A DNA stretch of 64,000 bases. Source: Chroococcidiopsis sp. TS-821 (GTDB taxonomy: Bacteria; Cyanobacteriota; Cyanobacteriia; Cyanobacteriales; Chroococcidiopsidaceae). A program made the position numbers and the translations under genes. Position 1 is the stretch's first letter, and each line of letters starts with the position of its first letter. The DNA is taken from contig NZ_MVDI01000002.1 in the NCBI RefSeq assembly GCF_002939305.1, positions 248,001 through 312,000 on the forward strand. The letters are read 5' to 3'. Shown here piece after piece: positions 1 through 10,007 of the stretch. The notes below the pieces were generated by a model. That model saw nothing but the letters and a program-made list of their open reading frames with translations. It had not been told where the DNA came from and ran no database searches.

Positions 1-2600
1 AACAGCCGACCGTACTGTTCGCCATCAGAACGCGCTGCTAGCCAACCAATTAAGTTAGGACGTAATACGGGGTTAAATGGTATGAGCAGAATAAATTCCT
101 CGGTTTCTTCTGTGGGAATGCGCGTAATTAAAAAATACGGTTGGACTGGTTGTGGTTGGGTACCATAAATTTCTGTGGGAATTCGCCACAAATCTTCGCG
201 ATTATAAAAGACCTGGGCATCAATCATGTGATACGCTAACAAATGCTCAGCCTGCGTACTAAAAAGATCAATGGGGTAACGAATATGACTGCGTAAAGCT
301 GCTGGCATCGCCTCTAGTGGTTTTAAGAACCCAGGAAAAATTGCTGATATTGTATGAATGATGGGATCAGTAGGATCGGCAATGTAAAAATCTACTGAGC
401 CGTTGTAAGCATCAATGACAACTTTAACCGAGTTGCGAATATAGTTAAAGTCATCGGCAACAGGGTCGGAGTACGGATAGCGATCGCTGGTTGTATACGC
501 ATCTATAATCCAATACAAATAAGTATTTTCACCTGTCAGTGTCGTATTACCACCATCTGCTGCGACTAAATAGGGATCTCTGTCGTACCGCAAAAACGGG
601 GCGATCGCTTGCACTCGGTGTCTAATATTACGTCGAAATAGCAATCTTGTTTGCGGCGTAAAATCCTGCGTCAGCAGCATTTGCCAGTCTTTGAGATATT
701 GCGCAAATAATAGCCGCCGCCAAAATGCGCCGATCCCGATTCCGCCACGACCGTCATACGTGGTGTAGACGTTTTCATTGCCACTGGGATAATCCAACTC
801 CTGGACGCGCGTACCTGTCATGATGTAATTATTCGTAATTTCTCCGTAGTAGATACGTGGCTGTCCGATAGGAACACTGGCGCGAATTTGTTCATTGGCA
901 ATTTCTAAAGCCCCATCTTCACCATCAACACCAATATTTTGAATAAAGTAGTCTGGCAAGCCTCCGGGAGCTACAGTATTGACTGGACTTAGGGTAAAGC
1001 CGTAGCCGTGCGTATAGACAAGATGTTGGTTGACCCAAGTTTGTGCCTGTGGGGGAATAGCGTTATAGTCGAGTTCGCGAGCAGCAATGATCGTTTGGCG
1101 GCGTTCGGTTGTTTCGCCAGGAACTGTGCTGAGGAGCGTGTAACGATCGATATCCGCATACGGGAAGCTGTAATACGTACGAATTTGCTGTAGTTGACGA
1201 TTCGTTTCCAGTAAAGGGCGCGTATCCCACAAGCGAATATTGCGAATTGTGAGATCGTTTTCTTCTAAGTCAGCAGCGGTTAGCGTTGGTTGCGGGTTAA
1301 AGGTTTCTACCTCAATTCGGGTTAAATCAAACGCTTGACGCGTGTAAGCAATACTGCGCTGGATGTAGGGCGTTTCGCGTGCGAGTTCGTTAGGTTCGAC
1401 AACTAGCCGTTGTACAATCGTGGGAACGGTGTAGGTGGCGATCGCAATCACGGTGACATACAAAACCGCGCCAGAAATAAACGAACCCCCAAGGCGCAAA
1501 GGACGCCAAGGAGAACGCCTGTTGGTGGAGAAAATGGCTTGCCAAATTAAGATGAGCGAAATTGCGGCTGAACCTAGACTGAGCGCGGTGTAAACTGGGT
1601 AATCAACGGTAACGTCTGTAAAGCTTGCACCATAGGTAGCACCACGCGTAGAGTAAAGTAGTCCGTAACGTCCCAACCAATAATGCAGCGCAACTGCCCC
1701 ACAAACAAAGCTACCTAAAATGTCTAGATGACGAATTTGCGCTAGGGAAAATCCTGGAAATTTACCTTGGCTTAGTGTATTGCCTGCGAGTAGATAAGTT
1801 AAAGTAACTGCGACTAAACCGTACAGAGACAATCCTAAAATCCAAAATCGCAAGAGTTCCCAGACTGGTAGCGAAAACACATAAAAGCTGATATCGCGCT
1901 CGAATAGCGGATCGACTTCATTAAAACTGGTGGGATAGAAGTACTTCAAGACTGTATCCCAACGATACGCAGTGATGAGGGCAATACTTAAACTAATTAC
2001 AAGGGCGATCAGTCTTAACCAAAAATACGGACCTGCTAAAATTGCTGTACTCAAACCTCCCAAACCCAAAGCCAGCGACAATCCTACAATGACAATAACT
2101 TGCCAATAGGGAATGGGAAATGGCAGTGATTGCCCGATTTGTTGGAAGAAGTGAACAATAGGCAACCATGATTGTAATTGGAAGACTGGTGGAACGCGAA
2201 ATTGAGGCTGCCAAATACTCAATAATTCATACAAGTAGTACCCCAGGATTAATCCCACCAACACGCATAACAAAAGAATAAGCGTGAGTAGCCAGCGCAG
2301 ACCGAAGCTTTTTGGTGATGGGTAGCTATCTCTCCTCGTTGTTTGAGTAAGTTCGTACTTGGAATATTTGAGACGTTGCGCGATCGCTAAATTGCCAAAC
2401 AAAAACGCCACCGAAGGAAAAAAGACAAGCGCCCACAATCCTATCTGCGTCCGCAACCGGATGAGAAAAACGGATAAATAACCAACTTCCTGAAACCACA
2501 GCCACTCACCAATAAACCGCGTGACTAGCTCAATAACTATCCACGCGCCGATGAGAATTGCCAGTGGCGAAAAAATGCGTTTCCCGAAAGTTTTAGACAT
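1..2600 (-). CDS. UPF0182 family membrane protein (3' end outside the window)
   Basis: An open frame runs on the minus strand from ATG at 2598-2600 to the window edge, about 866 codons, so the C-terminus is missing. The first 350 or so residues contain at least seven hydrophobic segments, starting with one after MSKTFGKRIFSPLAI. The rest is a large soluble domain. At the edge it reads PNLIGWLAARSDGEQYGRL, a conserved stretch of UPF0182/COG1615 proteins, which are usually 900-1000 residues long. The function of the family is unknown; it is an integral membrane protein common in cyanobacteria and actinobacteria. No Shine-Dalgarno precedes the start; a degenerate GGTAATG repeat block lies just upstream. 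The family call is firm; no role can be inferred from the neighbours. Confidence 0.9.
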   Translation of the reverse strand, partial: MSKTFGKRIFSPLAILIGAWIVIELVTRFIGEWLWFQEVGYLSVFLIRLRTQIGLWALVFFPSVAFLFGNLAIAQRLKYSKYELTQTTRRDSYPSPKSFGLRWLLTLILLLCVLVGLILGYYLYELLSIWQPQFRVPPVFQLQSWLPIVHFFQQIGQSLPFPIPYWQVIVIVGLSLALGLGGLSTAILAGPYFWLRLIALVISLSIALITAYRWDTVLKYFYPTSFNEVDPLFERDISFYVFSLPVWELLRFWILGLSLYGLVAVTLTYLLAGNTLSQGKFPGFSLAQIRHLDILGSFVCGAVALHYWLGRYGLLYSTRGATYGASFTDVTVDYPVYTALSLGSAAISLILIWQAIFSTNRRSPWRPLRLGGSFISGAVLYVTVIAIATYTVPTIVQRLVVEPNELARETPYIQRSIAYTRQAFDLTRIEVETFNPQPTLTAADLEENDLTIRNIRLWDTRPLLETNRQLQQIRTYYSFPYADIDRYTLLSTVPGETTERRQTIIAARELDYNAIPPQAQTWVNQHLVYTHGYGFTLSPVNTVAPGGLPDYFIQNIGVDGEDGALEIANEQIRASVPIGQPRIYYGEITNNYIMTGTRVQELDYPSGNENVYTTYDGRGGIGIGAFWRRLLFAQYLKDWQMLLTQDFTPQTRLLFRRNIRHRVQAIAPFLRYDRDPYLVAADGGNTTLTGENTYLYWIIDAYTTSDRYPYSDPVADDFNYIRNSVKVVIDAYNGSVDFYIADPTDPIIHTISAIFPGFLKPLEAMPAALRSHIRYPIDLFSTQAEHLLAYHMIDAQVFYNREDLWRIPTEIYGTQPQPVQPYFLITRIPTEETEEFILLIPFNPVLRPNLIGWLAARSDGEQYGRL

Positions 2601-2612
2601 AATCAGGAGGTG

Positions 2613-2682
2613 GGTAATGGGTCATCGGTAATGGGTTAAGACAAGAATATAACCCCAATCACCAATTACCAATTACCAATTA
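2613..2682. repeat. Degenerate GGTAAT / ATTACC intergenic repeat, inverted arms
   Basis: The spacer between the UPF0182 start and the hemA stop has GGTAATGGGTCATCGGTAAT on one side and three tandem CCAATTA units on the other, so the arms can partly pair. The same words recur at 12527-12608, 15222-15236, 41603-41625 and 55041-55064. This resembles the short tandem heptamer repeats known in filamentous cyanobacteria. Confidence 0.7.
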
Positions 2683-2686
2683 ACCC

Positions 2687-3973
2687 TTAACTAAATTGTT
2701 CTCCTACATCTAGGTTAAACAACATTTGCAAGGTTTGCATACAGCGCTTGCGGGCTTCGATATCTTGCTGCGATCGCAGTTGTACCATCGGATCGTGCAG
2801 GATTTTGTTCACAATTCCGCGTGTTAATGCTTCGATCACTTCTTGATGTTTTTCCGCAAATTCTGACCCGAGCCGCGATAATGCCTTTTCTAATTCTTGT
2901 TCGCGAATTGTTTCTACTTTGTCGCGCAAACAGCTAATTGTCGTGACGGTATCGAGCGATCGCCACCATACCTCAAATGCATTCACTTCTTCTTCTAGAA
3001 GTTTTTCGGCTTCCATTGCCATGCGGCGGCGGCTTTCATGATTTTGTGCAACAACAGCTTTCAAGTCATCGACGTTGAAGGCTTGCACAAAGGATAACTC
3101 ATTCACGTCCGCATGAACGTTCCTGGGAACCGAAATATCAAACAACATTAAAGGACGATTAGGTTCTAACGCTGCTTCTAGCTTCGCGCGATCCAATAGT
3201 GGTTCTGTCGCTGCGGTACTTGTAAATACTAAATCTGACGTTGCCATCACTGACATCATTTCGGACATCGAGTATAACTGCAAGTCGATTTGGCGAAATT
3301 GATTTGCTAATTCTTCCGCGCGTTGTCGCGAACGATTGATGATACAAATTTGGGCTGCGCCTTTGGCAATGAGATGCTGTACGAGTAAGCGCGACATCTT
3401 ACCCGCGCCAACGATCGTCACCCGACAAGCAGCGAGATTTTGAACTTTTAGCTGTGCTAGTTCGACTGCTGCCGAACTAATTGACACTGCGCCTGTCCCA
3501 ATACTTGTTTCTGTACGGACGCGCTTTCCAGCCGTGAGCGCTTGTTTAAATAGTTTGTTAAGAATTAATTTAATGCCGTTGTATTGTTGCCCTAGCTTGT
3601 GTGTTTGCTTTACCTGGGCTAGAATCTGCCCTTCTCCTAATACCAAGCTGTCCAATCCCGCTGCGACGCGCATCAAGTGCATCACGGCATCTTCATGCAG
3701 AAAGATAAATAAATGTTGCCGCAAGCTTGACGCAGGAAGTTTACTATGCTCTGCCAAAAACTGGGTAACTTCTTGAATACCCTGCTGTGTTTCCCGCGCG
3801 ACAATATAAATTTCTAGGCGGTTGCACGTGCTGAGAATCGCAACTTCTTCAATGTGTGGATATGTTAGGAGATGCGCGATCGCGCTTTCAGTTTGTGATT
3901 CTGGAATACTTAGCTTTTCTCTAACTTCGACTGGGGCTGTTTTATGACTGAGTCCCACTACCGCAATATTCAT
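2687..3973 (-). CDS. hemA: Glutamyl-tRNA reductase
   Basis: It catalyses the NADPH-dependent reduction of glutamyl-tRNA(Glu) to glutamate-1-semialdehyde, the first committed step of tetrapyrrole (haem and chlorophyll) synthesis. At 428 residues it has the family length. The catalytic cysteine sits in [11 protein letters not shown] at residue 50, the canonical position. The conserved [10 protein letters not shown] motif follows near 113-122, the NADPH-binding VTIVGAGKM is at 185-193, and the C-terminal dimerisation helices are present. The start is ATG at 3971-3973. It lies 276 nt downstream of glpX on the same strand; a glpX-hemA pair is also seen in some other cyanobacteria. The leader contains a 9-bp hairpin at 4015-4043 that could affect expression (inference). 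Confidence 0.97.
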   Translation of the reverse strand: MNIAVVGLSHKTAPVEVREKLSIPESQTESAIAHLLTYPHIEEVAILSTCNRLEIYIVARETQQGIQEVTQFLAEHSKLPASSLRQHLFIFLHEDAVMHLMRVAAGLDSLVLGEGQILAQVKQTHKLGQQYNGIKLILNKLFKQALTAGKRVRTETSIGTGAVSISSAAVELAQLKVQNLAACRVTIVGAGKMSRLLVQHLIAKGAAQICIINRSRQRAEELANQFRQIDLQLYSMSEMMSVMATSDLVFTSTAATEPLLDRAKLEAALEPNRPLMLFDISVPRNVHADVNELSFVQAFNVDDLKAVVAQNHESRRRMAMEAEKLLEEEVNAFEVWWRSLDTVTTISCLRDKVETIREQELEKALSRLGSEFAEKHQEVIEALTRGIVNKILHDPMVQLRSQQDIEARKRCMQTLQMLFNLDVGEQFS

Positions 3974-4014
3974 TCTTATTGCCCGCTGGATACCCTACCT
4001 TGGCGAGATAGGGA

Positions 4015-4043
4015 GGAAAGCGGGGCGGGGTTTACCGCTTTCC
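4015..4043. promoter_or_regulatory. 9-bp hairpin in the hemA leader
   Basis: GGAAAGCGG (4015-4023) pairs perfectly with CCGCTTTCC (4035-4043) around an 11-nt loop, about 42 nt upstream of the hemA start. No U-run follows in the hemA direction, so it is not a classical terminator. It may be a leader structure of hemA or only a fold in the spacer. Confidence 0.4.
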
Positions 4044-4249
4044 TATTTCCTAAACAAAATTTTTTTATACTAAGTGCTTGCTCATAAGTAATGTCGCAAG
4101 CTAAGGATTGAAGGATTTGCTTTTTTCTAACCTAACTGCATTAACTGCAGTGAGTTAGCGTAAACTAAATTGTAATTACGAGGCAATCCCGTTGTAGATT
4201 TATATTTTACGGGATTTAGGAGCTATCCTCTTGCCTCATGCTTTGCGGT

Positions 4250-5287
4250 TTATCGCAGTTGCAACGTCTTTGGTTCTTCAAACATGTGAATTGTATCGAC
4301 AAAACGCGCTGTTCGAGACTGGCTGGAGATAACCAAACTTTGAGTGCGCGCGCCTCCCTTAAAGAAACGGACACCTTCCATCAAAGTTCCTGGAGTAATG
4401 CCGCAAGCCGCAAATAGTACAGTATCGCCAGATGCTAGCTCATCAGCATTGTAAACTTTATCTGGGTTGTCAATGCCCATTTCCTTGAGTCGTGCGATGT
4501 TGCTTTCTTTGCTTTCACCGATCAAACCTGTTTTTACTACTTCTGGATCGTAGATCAGTTGACCTTGGAAGTGTCCGCCTAAACACCGCAAAGCAGCAGC
4601 CGAAATGACGCCTTCGGGAGCTGCTCCAATGCCCATTAATGCATGAACGTTTGTTCCTGAAAAGGCACAAGAAATTGCGGCCGAAACATCACCATCGCTA
4701 ATTAGGCGTACTCGCGCACCCGCTTGGCGAATTTCCTGAATTAACTCTTTGTGGCGGGGGCGATCCATAACAACCACGACTAATTCTTCAATTGCACGAT
4801 TTAAGCACTCAGAAAGAATTTTCAGGTTTTCGGTAGCCGATTTATTGATATCAACATGACCGCGTGCTAGAGGTGGCGCAGCCAATTTTTTCATGTAGAA
4901 GTCAGGTGCTGCAAACAAACCACCTTTTTCGGAAATCGCCAGCACCGCCATCGAGCCATTTTGTCCGTAGGCGACTAAGTTCGTACCTTCACAAGGGTCA
5001 ACAGCGATATCGATTTCGACTAACTCGTCGGGGTTACAGTATTCTTTGGCATCTTCGCGGGTACAAATGCCGACTTCTTCTCCGATATAAAGCATCGGAG
5101 CATCATCGCGTTCGCCTTCACCGATAACAATGCGACCCCGCATGTAGATTTTGTTCATTCGCTCGCGCATTGCTTCTACAGCAACTTGGTCAGCGGTGTT
5201 TTTTTCGCCTTTGCCCATCCAGCGCGCACTGGCGATCGCAGCTTGTTCGACAACTTCAATAATTTCTAACCCCAATGTGTTTTCCAC
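4250..5287 (-). CDS. glpX: Class II fructose-1,6-/sedoheptulose-1,7-bisphosphatase
   Basis: This is the cyanobacterial bifunctional FBPase/SBPase of the Calvin cycle and gluconeogenesis, 345 residues as usual. Metal- and phosphate-binding motifs are visible: [13 protein letters not shown] at about 54-66 and AVDPCEGTN at about 95-103, followed by the GlpX core ending in [10 protein letters not shown]. The start is GTG at 5285-5287, supported by a GGGAGG Shine-Dalgarno about 10 nt upstream. It is transcribed towards hemA and away from the divergent glutaredoxin gene. The family and its dual activity in cyanobacteria are well established; redox control is likely in cyanobacteria but not visible here. 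Confidence 0.95.
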   Translation of the reverse strand: MENTLGLEIIEVVEQAAIASARWMGKGEKNTADQVAVEAMRERMNKIYMRGRIVIGEGERDDAPMLYIGEEVGICTREDAKEYCNPDELVEIDIAVDPCEGTNLVAYGQNGSMAVLAISEKGGLFAAPDFYMKKLAAPPLARGHVDINKSATENLKILSECLNRAIEELVVVVMDRPRHKELIQEIRQAGARVRLISDGDVSAAISCAFSGTNVHALMGIGAAPEGVISAAALRCLGGHFQGQLIYDPEVVKTGLIGESKESNIARLKEMGIDNPDKVYNADELASGDTVLFAACGITPGTLMEGVRFFKGGARTQSLVISSQSRTARFVDTIHMFEEPKTLQLR

Positions 5288-5667
5288 TAACTCTTTCCTC
5301 CCAACTGCTGGCTACAACTATTGTTCTTCGAGCGATTCCAGTTCTCAAGTCTACCAAAGGGAGGATACCTATGCCGAGAGGTGTTGCCAGAGTTGGTGTT
5401 AAGTTTTGCTGCTGATTACTAGGAGCAAGGAGGAGCTATGTAAAAGATGTGCTCTTTTCCTTTGTTGAGCGAAGCGGTATTGAACAGCTAGAGTTGAGTG
5501 TTTTTTTCTTAATTTTTCAGCGGCAAATTCTGCTGTAAAGCTTCATCACGTACTGCTTTCTAAGTTGATCTAAGCTAGTAGATAGCATAAATCTGCAGAA
5601 AACATCACCTTGCAACTTTATTTCGTTGTATTTCTCACCTTTGATTCCCGATTCCTAACCTTTCATT
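5288..5667. other. 380-nt divergent intergenic region (glpX / glutaredoxin)
   Basis: This region must hold the promoters of glpX (minus) and the glutaredoxin gene (plus). The GGGAGG ribosome site of glpX lies at its left edge. I see no convincing small gene, RNA gene or strong hairpin in it. Confidence 0.5.
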
Positions 5668-5982
5668 ATGTTTGACCTCAATTTACTTCTCAATCGCCAT
5701 CCTGAACAAGTTAAAGCGAATGTAGAAATTTACACTTGGCAGATGTGCCCGTATTGCATTCGCGCCAAACTACTTTTGTGGTGGAAAGGTGTCAATTTTA
5801 CGGAATACAAGATTGACGGCAATTCAGCTGCCCGAAATCAGATGGCAGAACGCGCCAAGGGGCGACGCACGGTGCCGCAAATTTTTATCAACGATCGGCA
5901 TGTCGGCGGCTGTGACGACTTATATCAGCTAAATGCACAAGGACAATTAGACGCTTTGTTAGCGCAACCAGCAGCTGTTTAG
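5668..5982 (+). CDS. grxC: Glutaredoxin 3-type dithiol glutaredoxin
   Basis: This is a small thiol-disulfide oxidoreductase that uses glutathione to reduce protein disulfides. The active site CPYC is at residues 27-30 in the context IYTWQMCPYCIRAK. TVPQIFIND (the cis-Pro loop) and GGCDDLYQL (the glutathione-binding end) follow. At 104 residues it is longer than typical GrxC (85-90) because of an extra N-terminal segment of about 15 residues before the first strand; a later non-ATG start is possible. It is followed after only 3 nt by tadA, so the two are probably co-transcribed. Confidence 0.93.
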   Translation: MFDLNLLLNRHPEQVKANVEIYTWQMCPYCIRAKLLLWWKGVNFTEYKIDGNSAARNQMAERAKGRRTVPQIFINDRHVGGCDDLYQLNAQGQLDALLAQPAAV

Positions 5983-5985
5983 ATT

Positions 5986-6510
5986 GTGAATTCTACGCCA
6001 ATTATTGACCATCCAGAATATCTCATACATCGCCAATGGATGAGTCAAGCGATCGCGCTTGCGCAAGCAGCAGGAGAGGCAAATGAAGTACCTGTAGGAG
6101 CGGTGATTGTTGACTCCGCAGGCAATTTTGTTGCAAGTGCACAAAACCGCCGAGAAAGAGATAAAGATCCTACAGCTCATGCTGAAATTCTAGCTTTACG
6201 CCAAGCCGGTCAAGTTCTGCACAATTGGTACCTCAGCAACTGCACGCTTTATGTAACCTTAGAACCCTGCCCAATGTGCGCAGGTGCAATTATCCAAGCT
6301 CGGCTGAAATTAATCGTTTATGGCGCAGACGATCCCAAAACTGGAGCAATTCGCACAGTGGCGAACATCCCCGATAGTGCGTGCTCGTATCACCGCATCG
6401 CAGTTATTGGCGGTATTCTCGAATCAACGTGTCGCGCCCAACTCCAAGCATGGTTTGCCAAGCAGCGACAACTGAAGCACAAAAAAGCCGCGAAAGACGA
6501 AGAGTTATGA
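5986..6510 (+). CDS. tadA: tRNA-specific adenosine deaminase
   Basis: It deaminates adenosine 34 to inosine in tRNA-Arg(ACG), an essential wobble modification. The zinc site of the cytidine-deaminase fold is complete: HAE at 65-67 with the catalytic glutamate, and PCPMC at 94-98. Length is 174 residues, normal for the family. The start is GTG at 5986-5988, 3 nt after the glutaredoxin stop. The lysine-rich C-terminal tail is typical and variable. Confidence 0.94.
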   Translation: MNSTPIIDHPEYLIHRQWMSQAIALAQAAGEANEVPVGAVIVDSAGNFVASAQNRRERDKDPTAHAEILALRQAGQVLHNWYLSNCTLYVTLEPCPMCAGAIIQARLKLIVYGADDPKTGAIRTVANIPDSACSYHRIAVIGGILESTCRAQLQAWFAKQRQLKHKKAAKDEEL

Positions 6511-6690
6511 TTCTAAAGTTAAAAATATTTCTTTAATTCACAACTCAAAACCGATCGCTTGCCACTTACTCGCTCCTCATGACGCTACTAAAAGTGTCCT
6601 GGAAACACAAGACATTTTGCGACAGAAAAATTACGGTGGAAGAAGAAATGTTATTGCCACAATTGTTGCTTGCCTTTACTAGCCACCGTT

Positions 6691-7503
6691 ATGATTCAGC
6701 TCGACTTTCCTCCTTTTGTTATTGTAGGTTCATTGGAAACACGCATGAAAACCAAGGTGGCTCCTCCTACTTCCTCTAATACATCTCGTGTTTCACCTTG
6801 GTTAGCTCAGCTTGTCTATCCGTTGGGAAGTCATGTTGTCTTGCCATTTTTCTTTAGTAAACTTGAAGTCATCGGACAAGAAAACCTACCTACTACAGGA
6901 CCAGTGATTCTTGCACCGACACATCGCTCGCGTTGGGATGCTCTACTAGTACCTTATGCTACAGGCAGACTTGTAACGGGAAGAGACTTACGCTTCATGG
7001 TATCTGCAGATGAAGTGCGAGGCATCCAGGGTTGGTTTATCCGCCGCTTGGGAGGATTTCCAATCGATACGAAGCATCCGGCGATTTCTACGCTGCGTCA
7101 TGGAGTCGAGCTACTGCAAGCAGGAGAAATGATGGTGATTTTTCCAGAAGGCAACATTTTTCGTGATGGTAAGCTTCATCCCCTCAAGCCAGGACTAGCG
7201 CGTATTGCTTTGAGTGCAGAATCAAGCCAGCCTGGATTAGGAGTCAAAATTGTGCCAATCCACTTGTGTTATAGTCAACCTTACCCTCGATGGGGCTGCG
7301 AAGTAACAATTCGCATTGGCTCGCCAATATCAGTTGCAGATTATAATACAGGCTCAATCAAGCAAAATGCTAAAGCGCTGACCACAGACTTAGAAGCTGC
7401 ACTGCAAGCTCTGAATGCTCGCGAGGCAGGATTACCAACAGAACAAGCATCAGAAGTCAAAAGCAATGATTCGATTTCTGATGATTCAATCGCTAGTTTT
7501 TAG
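6691..7503 (+). CDS. plsC: 1-acyl-sn-glycerol-3-phosphate acyltransferase (PlsC-like)
   Basis: This is a membrane-associated acyltransferase of glycerolipid synthesis, transferring an acyl group to lysophosphatidate. The HX4D motif is HRSRWD (His78 to Asp83) and the substrate motif FPEG is at about 151-154. A hydrophobic stretch PLGSHVVLPFFFS precedes the catalytic motif. I prefer ATG 6691 (270 residues); a TTG at 6670 or the ATG at 6745 are alternatives and no ribosome site decides. The C-terminal 25 residues are Ser/Asp-rich. Several PlsC paralogues are usual in cyanobacteria, so the exact acyl acceptor is uncertain. Confidence 0.85.
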   Translation: MIQLDFPPFVIVGSLETRMKTKVAPPTSSNTSRVSPWLAQLVYPLGSHVVLPFFFSKLEVIGQENLPTTGPVILAPTHRSRWDALLVPYATGRLVTGRDLRFMVSADEVRGIQGWFIRRLGGFPIDTKHPAISTLRHGVELLQAGEMMVIFPEGNIFRDGKLHPLKPGLARIALSAESSQPGLGVKIVPIHLCYSQPYPRWGCEVTIRIGSPISVADYNTGSIKQNAKALTTDLEAALQALNAREAGLPTEQASEVKSNDSISDDSIASF

Positions 7504-7720
7504 ACAAAAAATTGGGATCCTCTGCTCTAGAAGAGCGCTAACTACGGCTATTCCTATCTCGATCCCGCAATCCAGCAAAAGGGAACCAATTTAGTGTAGC
7601 TTAAGTCTAAGCCAAGAAACTTTGGGAACTGCCGCTGGCTTGGTGAAAGACTCAATCGGAGTTAAGATACCCGAAGTTTGAATTACTTTTGTGTTTTCTC
7701 AAACGTAAACTAATAACTCC

Positions 7721-8353
7721 ATGATTTCTGCTATAACTGTTCGCTTCTTCCGCCACACCTGCCTGACTTTTCTTCCGGTTATGGCAGCTTTTAGCTTTTT
7801 ACCACCAGTAAATGCTCAATCACCTACGCCAAACTTACCAAACACCTCTAATCAAGCCCAACCACTGGACCCAAATAATCCCAATGTCCTGCGTCCTACA
7901 TCACAAAACAATACGTTGTTAAGTACAGCAGCAGGACAGCGCCTGATGACTGAAGCTAGTAATGCTGTAGCTTCTCAGAACTATACGCTAGCTGCACAAA
8001 AATTGCAGGAAGCACGGGAAGTTTTTAACCAAATGTCTAATTTTTACCAGGAACTTGCTGCTAGCTTCTCTGGAATTGACAACCGCATTGCGGATAGTCA
8101 ACGCAAAAAAGCTTTAGAAACAGCCCAAATGCGCGATGATGCAACTTATCAGCTAGCACTTGTTCATCGCGCCCAAAATCGCTCTGAATTAGCTGTCCCG
8201 CTGCTAGTACAGATTATTCGCAGCCAAAATCCGACTCGCGACTTAGGTAAGAAAGCTTATCAACAGTTATTTGAGCTAGGATTTGTCGATACACCTTTTC
8301 CTCGAACCGGTTCGACCACTACTCCAAATACGTCTCAAAGCAATCAACGCTAA
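7721..8353 (+). CDS. Secreted or periplasmic protein of unknown function
   Basis: The 210-residue product has an N-terminal signal peptide (basic RFFRH, a hydrophobic core, and a likely cut after PPVNA near residue 32). A Pro/Asn/Gln-rich linker follows (about 33-65). Then comes an Ala/Gln-rich helical region (about 70-190) with TPR-like spacing such as NYTLAAQKLQEAREVF and YQLALVHRAQNRSELAVPLL. The tail is Ser/Thr/Asn-rich. It looks like a cyanobacterial conserved exported protein; no catalytic motif is visible. It is followed 65 nt later by bolA, probably as a separate unit. Confidence 0.7.
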   Translation: MISAITVRFFRHTCLTFLPVMAAFSFLPPVNAQSPTPNLPNTSNQAQPLDPNNPNVLRPTSQNNTLLSTAAGQRLMTEASNAVASQNYTLAAQKLQEAREVFNQMSNFYQELAASFSGIDNRIADSQRKKALETAQMRDDATYQLALVHRAQNRSELAVPLLVQIIRSQNPTRDLGKKAYQQLFELGFVDTPFPRTGSTTTPNTSQSNQR

Positions 8354-8418
8354 TCTACTTTGGCAACGAAACAGTTAAATTAAATAAAGAGAGTTGAGTA
8401 GTCTTTATCGAAATTGCA

Positions 8419-8670
8419 ATGATAAGCCCCCAACAGGTTGAGGAAATGATTAGGTCACAAATTCCAGATGCCCAGGTTCAGGTGCAAGACTTGACGGGTG
8501 GTGGCGATCACTATCAAGTAACGGTGGTTTCGTCTCAATTTGAGAATAAGGGACTAGTGCAACAACATCAACTAGTGTACGGCGCTTTACGGCAAGCCAT
8601 GTCCTCCGAAGCTATTCACGCCTTAGCACTAAAAACTTACACTCCTCAAGCTTGGCAGGCAGTTAGTTGA
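8419..8670 (+). CDS. BolA family protein
   Basis: A small (83-residue) BolA/IbaG-type protein. It has the BolA pattern [18 protein letters not shown] with the conserved His, followed by [14 protein letters not shown] and ALALKTYTP. BolA proteins form [2Fe-2S]-bridged complexes with monothiol (CGFS) glutaredoxins. Here the CGFS glutaredoxin gene starts 71 nt downstream on the same strand, consistent with a functional pair in iron-sulfur trafficking or iron sensing. The family is clear; the partnership is inferred from context. Confidence 0.93.
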   Translation: MISPQQVEEMIRSQIPDAQVQVQDLTGGGDHYQVTVVSSQFENKGLVQQHQLVYGALRQAMSSEAIHALALKTYTPQAWQAVS

Positions 8671-8741
8671 GTCGTATCGATAGGGTAACTTCATTAACCC
8701 TAGCAGCATGGTAAACCTTAGCATGAGTAGGAAAATAAATT

Positions 8742-9065
8742 ATGACTCCAGAAGTGCAAGCGCGCATTGAAGATCTGATTAAACAGAACAAAATTATGGT
8801 GTTTATGAAAGGGACAAAGTTAATGCCCCAATGCGGTTTTTCTAATAACGTTGTCCAAATTTTAAACGTTTTAGGTGTCCCTTTTGAAACTGTCGATGTC
8901 TTGGCAGATCCTGAAATTCGTCAAGGAATCAAAGAGTACTCAAATTGGCCTACAATTCCACAAGTTTATATCAATGGTGAATTTGTTGGTGGCTCAGATA
9001 TTTTGATTGAAATGTACCAAAAAGGTGAATTGCAACAGATGGTAGAAGTTGCACTTGCTTCATAA
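8742..9065 (+). CDS. grxD: Monothiol glutaredoxin, Grx4/GrxD type
   Basis: A 107-residue CGFS-type glutaredoxin that carries or transfers [2Fe-2S] clusters. The active site [10 protein letters not shown] has its single cysteine at residue 31. KGTKLMPQ before it and [19 protein letters not shown] after it are hallmark Grx4 motifs. It follows bolA and the unit is closed by a strong terminator hairpin at 9087-9126, so bolA-grxD is probably one transcript. The same window also holds a dithiol glutaredoxin at 5668. Confidence 0.96.
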   Translation: MTPEVQARIEDLIKQNKIMVFMKGTKLMPQCGFSNNVVQILNVLGVPFETVDVLADPEIRQGIKEYSNWPTIPQVYINGEFVGGSDILIEMYQKGELQQMVEVALAS

Positions 9066-9086
9066 ATACTTAACTTTAGTTAACTT

Positions 9087-9126
9087 CCCCTCGATTACTG
9101 TTATGCAAGCGAGGGGATTTTCTTTT
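9087..9126 (+). terminator. Rho-independent terminator after grxD
   Basis: CCCCTCG (9087-9093) pairs with CGAGGGG (9110-9116), and a T-rich tract ATTTTCTTTT follows. It lies 21 nt after the grxD stop. Confidence 0.85.
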
Positions 9127-9200
9127 GGGTTGAATCGCAACTAGCTTGATAAATCCAACATGACATGAACAATGTTGATGTACGCTCCTGTTGCGGATTG

Positions 9201-9449
9201 CTAATAATAGTCTGATTCAGGTTCGGGTTGTGATAATTCAAAGTTAAACGGATCGTAAAGAAAGCGAGCAGCTTCTTCTTCCAATCGATGGATTAAGTAA
9301 GGCTCAATAGCATTACTGTGACGTAACGCTGCTAAGTAACCATCGAGATAAAGTCGTAAATCATCGGCACGGTAGCCGCGATTCCACATTTCGACGAGGG
9401 CGTCGGTGAGTTTTTGGTAAAAGCGTATTGTGAGAGGATCTTGAAGCAT
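9201..9449 (-). CDS. DUF6761 family protein (cyanobacterial conserved hypothetical)
   Basis: An 82-residue acidic, soluble helical protein with an ATG start at 9447-9449. Conserved features are LTIRFYQKLTDALVEMWNRG, LRLYLDGYLAALRHS and RLEEEAARFLYDP, which I recognise as a family restricted to cyanobacteria. No membrane segment or catalytic motif is seen. It converges with grxD across the terminator. The function is unknown. Confidence 0.85.
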   Translation of the reverse strand: MLQDPLTIRFYQKLTDALVEMWNRGYRADDLRLYLDGYLAALRHSNAIEPYLIHRLEEEAARFLYDPFNFELSQPEPESDYY

Positions 9450-10007
9450 GGTTGCAGTATCACAAGTTAAATAACAAGTAAATGTAAAACTACCAGAATT
9501 AAAAGTCTACATATTATCTAGTTTAGTTCTGTTCATGCTTCTTCCGTTCTAGACTTAGTAAGAGGGGCGTTAATTGGTTTAAGCGTATGGTATTTGTGGC
9601 ATTATTCCAGACTTTCGAGTAGTGTTAGTCATCTGAGGTTGGATCGTACTTTCAGCTATTTTCAGCCTAATCAGAAAAGCACTCGACGTCATGTATCTAC
9701 TGGGTTATTTCGCTTGTAAAAAATTTCAAATTAACGCAAGCAAGTTATTACTTAGAGGTTGTAGGAGGATATATTTGTGCCAAGAATTTCACAGACGGCG
9801 AAGCTACATGCAGTGTCTCCTGACACTTTAAAATAAAAAAATAAGTGCGAATGCAATTTAGCGTTCTTAGTCTAACGAGCGATCCAGTAAATTGAGTAAC
9901 TAATGCGACTAGGGATACAATCAAGCCCATCGTAGCAATAGTTACAAAACCATAGTGCTGGCTTTGGTAGTTTTGGAAACACACGAACGCAAAGGAAACT
10001 TGCCACA
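9450..10007. other. 558-nt intergenic region with no gene seen
   Basis: This lies between the divergent DUF6761 gene and the response regulator. Both promoters should be here. Short open frames occur on the minus strand but have no coding-like composition or ribosome site. I see no tRNA, repeat array or strong hairpin. Confidence 0.5.

Noticed and set aside
7504-7720. Possible small RNA or tRNA-like fold in the spacer before the secreted-protein gene
   Set aside because: No cloverleaf, no conserved cyanobacterial RNA motif and only a 5-bp GCTCT/AGAGC stem.
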